DNA of 64,000 bases from the NCBI GenBank assembly GCA_921293015.1, contig OV121092.1, positions 9,802,001-9,866,000 of the forward strand, read 5' to 3'. Source of the DNA: Phorcus lineatus (lineage: Eukaryota; Mollusca; Gastropoda; Trochida; Trochidae). A program made the position numbers and the translations under genes. Below the pieces are notes generated by a model. It searched no databases, had not been told where the DNA came from, and worked only from the letters and a program-made list of their open reading frames with translations. Below are positions 24,088 to 37,256 of the stretch, piece after piece (position 1 is the first letter of the stretch; each line of letters opens with the position of its first letter).

Positions 24088-25932
24088 ATTGATGTCTGTT
24101 CCTTGCTTCTGGTAGAATGCAATGAAAGAGTCGGAGTTGACTTTGTCTTTTATAGAAATCTCTCAGCATGAAAGATATGGCAATAACCTGTGGCACACCT
24201 CTATCATAGCGATTATGACTTCATATGGAGATATATCTTAATCACTGCACTTTTTCCAAAATGCAGCGTTCTTCTTTTTCAGACATGATGTTTCCTAATT
24301 AAATGACTCCATGCTGTGATCTCACATGAGTCGAGACAGAATGTCTTTCATCATTCTTACGCTAGAAACACTCACATTGGTCATTGAGGCCAGGGGGTAG
24401 GGGTATTATCTTTTCGTTTAAGTGTTTAAAGTTACAGAATATTTCTTTCCAAGTTCAGCGAAACTATTAACAAAAAAACGTATGTCAAAATTAAATATTA
24501 CAATCGATTTCTGATTTGAAACTGTCAAATTTCTTTTCAGATCAATGTCAGATGCCAGTTGATAGTATGGACATGACACTGATACTTTTTGACAAATCAA
24601 AGAGTACACAAACTTTGTAAAATCACTATGGTCATATGACTTCCGCACTTTTTTTTAACACATCATTTATGGTTTTCTAATCGTAAATTAACAGGGGCTC
24701 GTTTTGTTTTATTAGCGCCAAATGCGTCACCATCTATCAAAGTAAAGAGCGTCTGATGTAGGTTTCTTGATGAAATGGTAGGAATAGATTGATAAATGCA
24801 TACTTTGTTTAGGAATTCTACTGCAGATATAATATTCAATGTCCTTGTATTATAAAGGGTTAGGAATGGATTGGTTGTTTGTGGAATGGGCTTGGTAAGG
24901 TCAAAGTAGACTTCTTGAAGAACTTTAATACTGCCTTGCTAGTCCAAGTTAAACAGGACTTTTACATACAGACCACATGTTAGTTTTCATTATTTGTAAT
25001 TTCACCATTTGAGTGTGACTCATTAATCACTTTGGCTGTGATTGTTCAAGACTGAAGGAAAACGTGGCTTTTTCTAGTTTCTTTACAACCACAGACAGAC
25101 CACTGACGCAGCAGAGGAACATTTGGCACGAATGCGAAGCCAGTGTGACGTCACCTCAAATATTGCAATTTCCTTGTTGCATAATTTTTTCTTCAACAAA
25201 CCGTCTTGATTTAGTAACACTTATCATGGTCGACAAAGGCAGTATTTTAATGAGCAACGTATTTGATTTTGACTCTTTTAGCATACGCGGCACATTACTG
25301 AAGTAGTTGAAAAGTATGCAATGGCGTTGGATCCTTTTATAGTGAAAATAGTTCTTCATGGCACTGATATCAACAGTAGGTAAGTTTTCAAACCCGACAC
25401 TGAAAGTGTGCACACCTAAAACAGTTTAGATAATGCAACATAGACTTGGAATGAAATTTCTTTTCTTAGTTTTCATTTCAGTAAATGGCGATCAAACCTG
25501 TTTCTTAGATTTATGCCAATTGTGTTATTTAGATTTGTTGGTTCATTTGGTGAAACATAATCGTGGTTGACTAGAAAGACATCATAAGGGAGGTATTCAA
25601 AGTTCAAATTTACAGCTTGATTTCTTTTCTGAGATGATGCAAAACCACCCTTGACATGATGATTCATTTGAGTAAACCTACAGTTTTCAGCGTGAATCTT
25701 GAATTGGTCACTGGATATAGCATGTTTTTGTCTTTTCTATGATTTGGCTTTTCTCAGTTTGAGCAGCAACTCACCTATTTTCTTCAAAGTGAGTATCAGT
25801 GATAATTCAAAACATACAAATATCTAGTTTGCAACGGTCATTTTATTCAAATAGCTGTTTGTTTGACTTTATCTTGACTGTCTGTCAGAAAAGATACAAT
25901 CCGCTGTGCCGACAGGGAAAGTTTATTCACTT

Positions 25933-26283
25933 TCATCCGTGGTGACCCTTTCCTCCTTTACCCCCGTGGCCCTTTCCACCATGTCCTTTGCCTCCACCGT
26001 GACCTTTGCCTCCACCACGTCCTTTTCCTCCACCACGACCTTTTCCCCCTCCACGGCCCTTGCCTCCTCCTCCTCTTCCGCCGTGTCCAGCCATGGTAGT
26101 CCCAAATACGGCAGCAAGAACTGTAAGAGAAATTTCATGAGTAAGTGAAAATAAGTAAAATCGTTGAGATATTGTTGTACAAATCAAAATGTCATATACA
26201 CATCTGATAAAAGAAAATTGGACCCAAACATGTCCAATACACAAACCTGCTAAAACAAGAAGGGTGATGGTGAAAATCTGCAT
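25933..26283 (-). CDS. Copy 12: secreted Gly/Lys/His-rich protein
   Basis: Exon 1 is 26247-26283 and exon 2 is 25933-26120. The coding sequence is standard. The 5' UTR carries GCTCCTGG and GAATCGG variants shared with copies 13, 14, 15 and 18. With copy 13 it forms a two-unit block repeated as copies 14-15. Confidence 0.77.
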   Translation of the reverse strand: MQIFTITLLVLAGLCIGHVWVQFSFIRCVYDILICTTISQRFYLFSLTHEISLTVLAAVFGTTMAGHGGRGGGGKGRGGGKGRGGGKGRGGGKGHGGGKGHGGKGHGGKGGKGHHG

Positions 26284-28127
26284 ATTGATGTCTGTTCCTT
26301 GCTCCTGGTAGAATGCAATGAAAGAATCGGAGTTGACTTTGTCTTTTATAGAAATCTCTCAGCATGAAAGATATGGCAATAACCTGTGGCACACCTCTAT
26401 CATAACGATTATGACTTCATATGGAGATATATCTTAATCACTGCACTTTTTCCAAAATGCAGCGTTCTTCTTTTTCAGACATGATGTTTCCTAATTAAAT
26501 GACTCCATGCTGTGATCTCACATGAGTCGAGACAGAATGTCTTTCATCATTCTTACGCTAGAAACACTCACATTGGTCATTGAGGCCAGGGGGTAGGGGT
26601 ATTATCTTTTCGTTTAAGTGTTTAAAGTTACAGAATATTTCTTTCCAAGTTCAGCGAAACTATTAACAAAAAAACGTATGTCAAAATTAAATATTACAAT
26701 CGATTTCTGATTTGAAACTGTCAAATTTCTTTTCAGATCAATGTCAGATGCCAGTTGATAGTATGGACATGACACTGATACTTTTTGACAAATCAAAGAG
26801 TACACAAACTTTGTAAAATCACTATGGTCATATGACTTCCGCACTTTTTTTTAACACATCATTTATGGTTTTCTAATTGTAAATTAACAGGGGCTCGTTT
26901 TGTTTTATTAGCGCCAAATGCGTCACCATCTATCAAAGTAAAGAGCGTCTGATGTAGGTTTCTTGATGAAATGGTAGGAATAGATTAATAAATGCATACT
27001 TTGTTTAGGAATTCTACTGCAGATATAATATTCAATGTCCTTGTATTATAAAGGGTTAGGAATGGATTGGTTGTTTGTGGAATGGGCTTGGTAAGGTCAA
27101 AGTAGACTTCTTGAAGAACTTTAATACTGCCTTGCTAGTCCAAGTTAAACAGGACTTTTACATACAGACCACATGTTAGTTTTCATTATTTGTAATTTCA
27201 CCATTTGAGTGTGACTCATTAATCACTTTGGCTGTGATTGTTCAAGACTGAAAGAAAACGTGGCTTTGCTAGTTTCTTTACAACCACAGACAGACCACTG
27301 ACGCAGCAGAGGAACATTTGGCACGAATGCGAAGCCAGTGTGACGTCACCTCAAATATTGCAATTTCCTTGTTGCATATTTTTTTCTTCAACAAACCGTC
27401 TTGATTTAGTAACACTTATCATGGTCGACAAAGGCTGTATTTTAATGAGGAACGTATTTGATTTTGACTCTTTTAGCATACGCGGCACATTACTGAAGTA
27501 GTTGAAAAGTATGCAATGGCGTTGGATCCTTTTAAAGTGAAAATAGTTCTTCATGGCACTGATATCAACAGTAGGTAAGTTTTCAAACCCGACACTGAAA
27601 GTGTGCACACCTAAAACAGTTTAGATAATGCAACATAGACTTGGAATGAAATTTCTTTTCTTAGTTTTCATTTCAGTAAATGGCGATCAAACCTGTTTCT
27701 TAGATTTATGCCAATTGTGTTATTTAGATTTGTTGGTTCATTTGGTGAAACATAATCGTGGTTGACTAGAAAGACATCATAAGGGAGGTATTCAAAGTTC
27801 AAATTTACAGCTTGATTTCTTTTCTGAGATGATGCAAAACCACCCTTGACATGATGATTCATTTGAGTAAACCTACAGTTTTCAGCGTGAATCTTGAATT
27901 GGTCACTGGATATAGCATGTTTTTGTCTTTTCTATGATTTGGCTTTTCTCAGTTTGAGCAGCAACTCACCTGTTTTCTTCAAAGTGAGTATCAGTGATAA
28001 TTCAAAACATACAAATATCTAGTTTGCAACGGTCATTTTATTCAAATAGCTGTTTGTTTGACTTTATCTTGACTGTCTGTCAGAAAAGATACAATCCGCT
28101 GTGCCGACAGGGAAAGTTTATTCACTT

Positions 28128-28478
28128 TCATCCGTGGTGACCCTTTCCTCCTTTACCCCCGTGGCCCTTTCCACCATGTCCTTTGCCTCCACCGTGACCT
28201 TTGCCTCCACCACGTCCTTTTCCTCCACCACGACCTTTTCCCCCTCCACGGCCCTTGCCTCCTCCTCCTCTTCCGCCGTGTCCAGCCATGGTAGTCCCAA
28301 ATACGGCAGCAAGAAATGTAAGAGAAATTTCATGAGTAAGTGAAAATAAGTAAAATCGTTGAGATATTGTTGTACAAATCAAAATGTCATATACACATCT
28401 GATAAAAGAAAATTGGACCCAAACATGTCCAATACACAAACCTGCTAAAACAAGAAGGGTGATGGTGAAAATCTGCAT
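28128..28478 (-). pseudogene. Copy 13: Gly/Lys/His-rich gene with destroyed splice acceptor
   Basis: Exon 1 is 28442-28478 and the exon 2 equivalent is 28128-28315. At 28316 the plus-strand base is A where the other full-length copies have C, so the acceptor TTACAG reads TTACAT on the minus strand. The next AG downstream is about 38 nt into exon 2, beyond the second half of the signal peptide. Normal splicing should fail. Intron retention would still give a 116-residue in-frame product. The overlapping +1 frame survives with one Gln-to-His change. All other coding bases match the functional copies, so the loss is recent. Confidence 0.7.
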
Positions 28479-30322
28479 ATTGATGTCTGTTCCTTGCTCC
28501 TGGTAGAATGCAATGAAAGAATCGGAGTTGACTTTGTCTTTTATAGAAATCTCTCAGCATGAAAGATATGGCAATAACCTGTGGCACACCTCTATCATAG
28601 CGATTATGACTTCATATGGAGATATATCTTAATCACTGCACTTTTTCCAAAATGCAGCGTTCTTCTTTTTCAGACATGATGTTTCTTAATTAAATGACTC
28701 CATGCTGTGATCTCTCATGAGTCGAGACAGAATGTCTTTCATCATTCTTACGCTAGAAACACTCACATTGGTCATTGAGGCCAGGGGGTAGGGGTATTAT
28801 CTTTTCGTTTAAGTGTTTTTAAAGTTACAGAATATTTCTTTCCAAGTTCAGCGAAACTATTAACAAAAAAACGTATGTCAAAATTAAATATTACAATCGA
28901 TTTCTGATTTGAAACTGTCAAATTTCTTTTCAGATCAATGTCAGATGCCAGTTGATAGTATGGACATGACACTGATACTTTTTGACAAATCAAAGAGTAC
29001 ACAAACTTTGTAAAATCACTATGGTCATATGACTTCCGCACTTTTTTTAACACATCATTTATGGTTTTCTAATTGTAAATTAACAGGGGCTCGTTTTGTT
29101 TTATTAGCGCCAAATGTGTCACCATCTATCAAAGTAAAGAGCGTCTGATGTAGGTTTCTTGATGAAATGCTAGGAATAGATTGATAAATGCATGCTTTGT
29201 TTAGGAATTCTACTGCAGATATAATATTCAATGTCCTTGTATTATAAAGGGTTAGGAATGGATTGGTTGTTTGTGGAATGGGCTTGGTAAGGTCAAAGTA
29301 GACTTCTTGAAGAACTTTAATACTGCCTTGCTAGTCCAAGTGAAACAGGACTTTTACATACAGACCACATGTTAGTTTTCATTATTTGTAATTTCACCAT
29401 TTGAGTGTGACTCATTAATCACTTTGGCTGTGATTGTTCAAGACTGAAGGGAAACGTGGCTTTGCTAGTTTCTTTACAACCACAGACAGACCACTGACGC
29501 AACAGAGGAACATTTGGCATGAATGCGAAGCCAGTGTGACGTCACCTCAAATATTGCAATTTCCTTGTTGCATATTTTTTTCTTCAACAAACCGTCTTGA
29601 TTTAGTAACACTTATCATGGTCGACAAAGGCTGTATTTTAATGAGGAACGTATTTGATTTTGACTCTTTTAGCATACGCGGCACATTACTGAAGTAGTTG
29701 AAAAGTATGCAATGGCGTTGGATCCTTTTAAAGTGAAATAGTTCTTCATGGCACTGATATCAACAGTAGGTAAGTTTTCAAACCCGACACTGAAAGTGTG
29801 CACACCTAAAACAGTTTAGATAATGCAACATAGACTTGGAATGAAATTTCTTTTCTTAGTTTTCATTTCAGTAAATGGCGATCAAACCTGTTTCTTAGAT
29901 TTATGCCAATTGTGTTATTTAGATTTGTTGGTTCATTTGGTGAAACATAATCGTGGTTGACTAGAAAGACATCATAAGGGAGGTATTCAAAGTTCAAATT
30001 TACAGCTTGATTTCTTTTCTGAGATGATGCAAAACCACCCTTGACATGATGATTCATTTGAGTAAACCTACAGTTTTCAGCGTGAATCTTGAATTGGTCA
30101 CTGGATATAGCATGTTTTTGTCTTTTCTATGATTTGGCTTTTCTCAGTTTGAGCAGCAACTCACCTATTTTCTTCAAAGTGAGTATCAGTGATAATTCAA
30201 AACATACAAATATCTAGTTTGCAACGGTCATTTTATTCAAATAGCTGTTTGTTTGACATTATCTTGACTGTCTGTCAGAAAAGATACAATCCGCTGTGCC
30301 GACAGGGAAAGTTTATTCACTT

Positions 30323-30673
30323 TCATCCGTGGTGACCCTTTCCTCCTTTACCCCCGTGGCCCTTTCCACCATGTCCTTTGCCTCCACCGTGACCTTTGCC
30401 TCCACCACGTCCTTTTCCTCCACCACGACCTTTTCCCCCTCCACGGCCCTTGCCTCCTCCTCCTCTTCCGCCGTGTCCAGCCATGGTAGTCCCAAATACG
30501 GCAGCAAGAACTGTAAGAGAAATTTCATGAGTAAGTGAAAATAAGTAAAATCGTTGAGATATTGTTGTACAAATCAAAATGTCATATACACATCTGATAA
30601 AAGAAAATTGGACCCAAACATGTCCAATACACAAACCTGCTAAAACAAGAAGGGTGATGGTGAAAATCTGCAT
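30323..30673 (-). CDS. Copy 14: secreted Gly/Lys/His-rich protein
   Basis: Exon 1 is 30637-30673 and exon 2 is 30323-30510. It is nearly the same as copy 12, 4390 bp away, including CATAACGATT upstream of the promoter. Unlike copy 13 its acceptor is intact. Confidence 0.77.
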   Translation of the reverse strand: MQIFTITLLVLAGLCIGHVWVQFSFIRCVYDILICTTISQRFYLFSLTHEISLTVLAAVFGTTMAGHGGRGGGGKGRGGGKGRGGGKGRGGGKGHGGGKGHGGKGHGGKGGKGHHG

Positions 30674-32517
30674 ATTGATGTCTGTTCCTTGCTCCTGGTA
30701 GAATGCAATGAAAGAATCGGAGTTGACTTTGTCTTTTATAGAAATCTCTCAGCATGAAAGATATGGCAATAACCTGTGGCACACCTCTATCATAACGATT
30801 ATGACTTCATATGGAGATATATCTTAATCACTGCACTTTTTCCAAAATGCAGCGTTCTTCTTTTTCAGACATGATGTTTCCTAATTAAATGACTCCATGC
30901 TGTGATCTCACATGAGTCGAGACAGAATGTCTTTCATCATTCTTACGCTAGAAACACTCACATTGGTCATTGAGGCCAGGGGGTAGGGGTATTATCTTTT
31001 CGTTTAAGTGTTTAAAGTTACAGAATATTTCTTTCCAAGTTCAGCGAAACTATTAACAAAAAAACGTATGTCAAAATTAAATATTACAATCGATTTCTGA
31101 TTTGAAACTGTCAAATTTCTTTTCAGATCAATGTCAGATGCCAGTTGATAGTATGGACATGACACTGATACTTTTTGACAAATCAAAGAGTACACAAACT
31201 TTGTAAAATCACTATGGTCATATGACTTCCGCACTTTTTTTTAACACATCATTTATGGTTTTCTAATTGTAAATTAACAGGGGCTCGTTTTGTTTTATTA
31301 GCGCCAAATGCGTCACCATCTATCAAAGTAAAGAGCGTCTGATGTAGGTTTCTTGATGAAATGGTAGGAATAGATTAATAAATGCATACTTTGTTTAGGA
31401 ATTCTACTGCAGATATAATATTCAATGTCCTTGTATTATAAAGGGTTAGGAATGGATTGGTTGTTTGTGGAATGGGCTTGGTAAGGTCAAAGTAGACTTC
31501 TTGAAGAACTTTAATACTGCCTTGCTAGTCCAAGTTAAACAGGACTTTTACATACAGACCACATGTTAGTTTTCATTATTTGTAATTTCACCATTTGAGT
31601 GTGACTCATTAATCACTTTGGCTGTGATTGTTCAAGACTGAAGGAAAACGTGGCTTTGCTAGTTTCTTTACAACCACAGACAGACCACTGACGCAGCAGA
31701 GGAACATTTGGCACGAATGCGAAGCCAGTGTGACGTCACCTCAAATATTGCAATTTCCTTGTTGCATATTTTTTTCTTCAACAAACCGTCTTGATTTAGT
31801 AACACTTATCATGGTCGACAAAGGCTGTATTTTAATGAGGAACGTATTTGATTTTGACTCTTTTAGCATACGCGGCACATTACTGAAGTAGTTGAAAAGT
31901 ATGCAATGGCGTTGGATCCTTTTAAAGTGAAAATAGTTCTTCATGGCACTGATATCAACAGTAGGTAAGTTTTCAAACCCGACACTGAAAGTGTGCACAC
32001 CTAAAACAGTTTAGATAATGCAACATAGACTTGGAATGAAATTTCTTTTCTTAGTTTTCATTTCAGTAAATGGCGATCAAACCTGTTTCTTAGATTTATG
32101 CCAATTGTGTTATTTAGATTTGTTGGTTCATTTGGTGAAACATAATCGTGGTTGACTAGAAAGACATCATAAGGGAGGTATTCAAAGTTCAAATTTACAG
32201 CTTGATTTCTTTTCTGAGATGATGCAAAACCACCCTTGACATGATGATTCATTTGAGTAAACCTACAGTTTTCAGCGTGAATCTTGAATTGGTCACTGGA
32301 TATAGCATGTTTTTGTCTTTTCTATGATTTGGCTTTTCTCAGTTTGAGCAGCAACTCACCTGTTTTCTTCAAAGTGAGTATCAGTGATAATTCAAAACAT
32401 ACAAATATCTAGTTTGCAACGGTCATTTTATTCAAATAGCTGTTTGTTTGACTTTATCTTGACTGTCTGTCAGAAAAGATACAATCCGCTGTGCCGACAG
32501 GGAAAGTTTATTCACTT

Positions 32518-32868
32518 TCATCCGTGGTGACCCTTTCCTCCTTTACCCCCGTGGCCCTTTCCACCATGTCCTTTGCCTCCACCGTGACCTTTGCCTCCAC
32601 CACGTCCTTTTCCTCCACCACGACCTTTTCCCCCTCCACGGCCCTTGCCTCCTCCTCCTCTTCCGCCGTGTCCAGCCATGGTAGTCCCAAATACGGCAGC
32701 AAGAACTGTAAGAGAAATTTCATGAGTAAGTGAAAATAAGTAAAATCGTTGAGATATTGTTGTACAAATCAAAATGTCATATACACATCTGATAAAAGAA
32801 AATTGGACCCAAACATGTCCAATACACAAACCTGCTAAAACAAGAAGGGTGATGGTGAAAATCTGCAT
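32518..32868 (-). CDS. Copy 15: secreted Gly/Lys/His-rich protein
   Basis: Exon 1 is 32832-32868 and exon 2 is 32518-32705. It is the partner of copy 13 in the duplicated two-unit block: both have AAGTGTTTTTAAAG in the upstream spacer, near 28811 and 33201. Its acceptor is intact, so the splice-site loss in copy 13 probably came after the block duplication or was repaired here. Confidence 0.77.
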   Translation of the reverse strand: MQIFTITLLVLAGLCIGHVWVQFSFIRCVYDILICTTISQRFYLFSLTHEISLTVLAAVFGTTMAGHGGRGGGGKGRGGGKGRGGGKGRGGGKGHGGGKGHGGKGHGGKGGKGHHG

Positions 32869-34712
32869 ATTGATGTCTGTTCCTTGCTCCTGGTAGAATG
32901 CAATGAAAGAATCGGAGTTGACATTGTCTTTTATAGAAATCTCTCAGCATGAAAGATATGGCAATAACCTGTGGCACACCTCTATCATAGCGATTATGAC
33001 TTCATATGGAGATATATCTTAATCACTGCACTTTTTCCAAAATGCAGCGTTCTTCTTTTTCAGACATGATGTTTCTTAATTAAATGACTCCATGCTGTGA
33101 TCTCACATGAGTCGAGACAGAATGTCTTTCATCATTCTTACGCTAGAAACACTCACATTGGTCATTGAGGCCAGGGGGTAGGGGTATTATCTTTTCGTTT
33201 AAGTGTTTTTAAAGTTACAGAATATTTCTTTCCAAGTTCAGCGAAACTATTAACAAAAAAACGTATGTCAAAATTAAATATTACAATCGATTTCTGATTT
33301 GAAACTGTCAAATTTCTTTTCAGATCAATGTCAGATGCCAGTTGATAGTATGGACATGACACTGATACTTTTTGACAAATCAAAGAGTACACAAACTTTG
33401 TAAAATCACTATGGTCATATGACTTCCGCACTTTTTTTAACACATCATTTATGGTTTTCTAATTGTAAATTAACAGGGGCTCGTTTTGTTTTATTAGCGC
33501 CAAATGCGTCACCATCTATCAAAGTAAAGAGCGTCTGATGTAGGTTTCTTGATGAAATGCTAGGAATAGATTGATAAATGCATGCTTTGTTTAGGAATTC
33601 TACTGCAGATATAATATTCAATGTCCTTGTATTATAAAGGGTTAGGAATGGATTGGTTGTTTGTGGAATGGGCTTGGTAAGGTCAAAGTAGACTTCTTGA
33701 AGAACTTTAATACTGCCTTGCTAGTCCAAGTGAAACAGGACTTTTACATACAGACCACATGTTAGTTTTCATTATTTGTAATTTCACCATTTGAGTGTGA
33801 CTCATTAATCACTTTGGCTGTGATTGTTCAAGACTGAAGGGAAACGTGGCTTTGCTAGTTTCTTTACAACCACAGACAGACCACTGACGCAACAGAGGAA
33901 CATTTGGCATGAATGCGAAGCCAGTGTGACGTCACCTCAAATATTGCAATTTCCTTGTTGCATATTTTTTTCTTCAACAAACCGTCTTGATTTAGTAACA
34001 CTTATCATGGTCGACAAAGGCTGTATTTTAATGAGGAACGTATTTGATTTTGACTCTTTTAGCATACGCGGCACATTACTGAAGTAGTTGAAAAGTATGC
34101 AATGGCGTTGGATCCTTTTAAAGTGAAATAGTTCTTCATGGCACTGATATCAACAGTAGGTAAGTTTTCAAACCCGACACTGAAAGTGTGCACACCTAAA
34201 ACAGTTTAGATAATGCAACATAGACTTGGAATGAAATTTCTTTTCTTAGTTTTCATTTCAGTAAATGGCGATCAAACCTGTTTCTTAGATTTATGCCAAT
34301 TGTGTTATTTAGATTTGTTGGTTCATTTGGTGAAACATAATCGTGGTTGACTAGAAAGACATCATAAGGGAGGTATTCAAAGTTCAAATTTACAGCTTGA
34401 TTTCTTTTCTGAGATGATGCAAAACCACCCTTGACATGATGATTCATTTGAGTAAACCTACAGTTTTCAGCGTGAATCTTGAATTGGTCACTGGATATAG
34501 CATGTTTTTGTCTTTTCTATGATTTGGCTTTTCTCAGTTTGAGCAGCAACTCACCTATTTTCTTCAAAGTGAGTATCAGTGATAATTCAAAACATACAAA
34601 TATCTAGTTTGCAACGGTCATTTTATTCAAATAGCTGTTTGTTTGACTTTATCTTGACTGTCTGTCAGAAAAGATACAATCCGCTGTGCCGACAGTGAAA
34701 GTTTATTCACTT

Positions 34713-35063
34713 TCATCCGTGGTGACCCTTTCCTCCTTTACCCCCGTGGCCCTTTCCACCATGTCCTTTGCCTCCACCGTGACCTTTGCCTCCACCACGT
34801 CCTTTTCCTCCACCACGACCTTTTCCCCCTCCACGGCCCTTGCCTCCTCCTCCTCTTCCGCCGTGTCCAGCCATGGTAGTCCCAAATACGGCAGCAAGAA
34901 CTGTAAGAGAAATTTCATGAGTAAGTGAAAATAAGTAAAATCGTTGAGATATTGTTGTACAAATCAAAATGTCATATACACATCTGATAAAAGAAAATTG
35001 GACCCAAACATGTCCAATACACAAACCTGCTAAAACAAGAAGGGTGATGGTGAAAATCTGCAT
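34713..35063 (-). CDS. Copy 16: secreted Gly/Lys/His-rich protein
   Basis: Exon 1 is 35027-35063 and exon 2 is 34713-34900. The coding sequence is standard. The 3' UTR has GACAGTGAAAG in place of GACAGGGAAAG, shared with copy 23. The upstream spacer has CTTGAGTCCAGACAG near 35302, shared with copy 17. Confidence 0.77.
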   Translation of the reverse strand: MQIFTITLLVLAGLCIGHVWVQFSFIRCVYDILICTTISQRFYLFSLTHEISLTVLAAVFGTTMAGHGGRGGGGKGRGGGKGRGGGKGRGGGKGHGGGKGHGGKGHGGKGGKGHHG

Positions 35064-36905
35064 ATTGATGTCTGTTCCTTGCTTCTGGTAGAATGCAATG
35101 AAAGAGTCGGAGTTGACTTTGTCTTTTATAGAAATCTCTCAGCATGAAAGATATGGCAATAACCTGTGTCACACCTCTATCATAGCGATTATGACTTCAT
35201 ATGGAGATATATCTTAATCAATGCACTTTTTCCCAAATGCAGCGTTCTTCTTTTTCAGACATGATGTTTCCTAATTAAATGACTCCATGCTGTGATCTCA
35301 CTTGAGTCCAGACAGAATGTCTTTCATCATTCTTACGCTAGAAACACTCACATTGGTCATTGAGGCCAGGGGGTAGGGGTATTATCTTTTCGTTTAAGTG
35401 TTTAAAGTTACAGAATATTTCTTTCCAAGTTCAACGAAACTATTAACAAAAAAACGTATGTCAAAATTAAATATTACAATCGATTTCTGATTTGAAACTG
35501 TCAAATTTCTTTTCAGATCAATGTCAGATGCCAGTTGATAGTATGGACATGACACTGATACTTTTTGACAAATCAAAGAGTACACAAACTTTGTAAAATC
35601 ACTATGGTCATATGACTTCCGCACTTTTTTTAACACATCATTTATGGTTTTCTAATTGTAAATTAACAGGGGCTCGTTTTGTTTTATTAGCGCCAAATGT
35701 GTCACCATCTATCAAAGTAAAGAGCGTCTGATGTAGGTTTCTTGATGAAATGCTAGGAATAGATTGATAAATGCATGCTTTGTTTAGGAATTCTACTGCA
35801 GATATAATATTCAATATCCTTGTATTATAAAGGGTTAGGAATGGATTGGTTGTTTGTGGAATGGGCTTGGTAAGGTCAAAGTAGACTTCTTGAAGAACTT
35901 TAATACTGCCTTGCTAGTCCAAGTTAAACAGGACTTTTACATACAGACCACATGTTAGTTTTCATTATTTGTAATTTCACCATTTGAGTGTGACTCATTA
36001 ATCACTTTGTCTGTGATTGTTCAAGACTGAAGGGAAACGTGGCTTTGCTAGTTTCTTTACAACCACAGACAGACCACTGACGCAACAGAGGAACATTTGG
36101 CACGAATGCGAAGCCAGTGTGACGTCACCTCAAATATTGCAATTTCCTTGTTGCATATTTTTTTCTTCAACAAACCGTCTTGATTTAGTAACACTTATCA
36201 TGGTCGACAAAGGCTGTATTTTAATGAGGAACGTATTTGATTTTGACTCTTTTAGCATACGCGGCACATTACTGAAGTAGTTGAAAAGTATGCAATGGCG
36301 TTGGATCCTTTTAAAGTGAAATAGTTCTTCATGGCACTGATATCAACAGTAGGTAAGTTTTCAAACCCGACACTGAAAGTGTGCACACCTAAAACAGTTT
36401 AGATAATGCAACATAGACTTGGAATGAAATTTCTTTTCTTAGTTTTCATTTCAGTAAATGGCGATCAAACCTGTTTCTTAGATTTATGCCAATTGTGTTA
36501 TTTAGATTTGTTGGTTCATTTGGTGAAACATAATCGTGGTTGACTAGAAAGACATCATAAGGGAGGTATTCAAAGTTCAAATTTACAGCTTGATTTCTTT
36601 TCTGAGATGATGCAAAACCACCCTTGACATGATGATTCATTTGAGTAAACCTACAGTTTTCAGCGTGAATCTTGAATTGGTTACTGGATATAGCATGTTT
36701 TTGTCTTTTCTATGATTTGGCTTTTCTCAGTTTGAGCAGCAACTCACCTATTTTCTTCAAAGTGAGTATCAGTGATAATTCAAAACATACAAATATCTAG
36801 TTTGCAACGGTCATTTTATTCAAATAGCTGTTTGTTTGACTTTATCTTGACTGTCTGTCAGAAAAGATACACTCCGCTGTGCCGACAGGGAAAGTTTATT
36901 CACTT

Positions 36906-37256
36906 TCATCCGTGGTGACCCTTTCCTCCTTTACCCCCGTGGCCCTTTCCACCATGTCCTTTGCCTCCACCGTGACCTTTGCCTCCACCACGTCCTTTTC
37001 CTCCACCACGACCTTTTCCCCCTCCACGGCCCTTGCCTCCTCCTCCTCTTCCGCCGTGTCCAGCCATGGTAGTCCCAAATACGGCAGCAAGAACTGTAAG
37101 AGAAATTTCATGAGTAAGTGAAAATAAGTAAAATCGTTGAGATATTGTTGTACAAATCAAAATGTCATATACACATCTGATAAAAGAAAATTGGACCCAA
37201 ACATGTCCAATACACAAACCTGCTAAAACAAGAAGGGTGATGGTGAAAATCTGCAT
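36906..37256 (-). CDS. Copy 17: secreted Gly/Lys/His-rich protein
   Basis: Exon 1 is 37220-37256 and exon 2 is 36906-37093. It is a sister of copy 16: the two units share several upstream spacer changes and differ little, so this is a recent single-unit duplication. Confidence 0.77.
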   Translation of the reverse strand: MQIFTITLLVLAGLCIGHVWVQFSFIRCVYDILICTTISQRFYLFSLTHEISLTVLAAVFGTTMAGHGGRGGGGKGRGGGKGRGGGKGRGGGKGHGGGKGHGGKGHGGKGGKGHHG

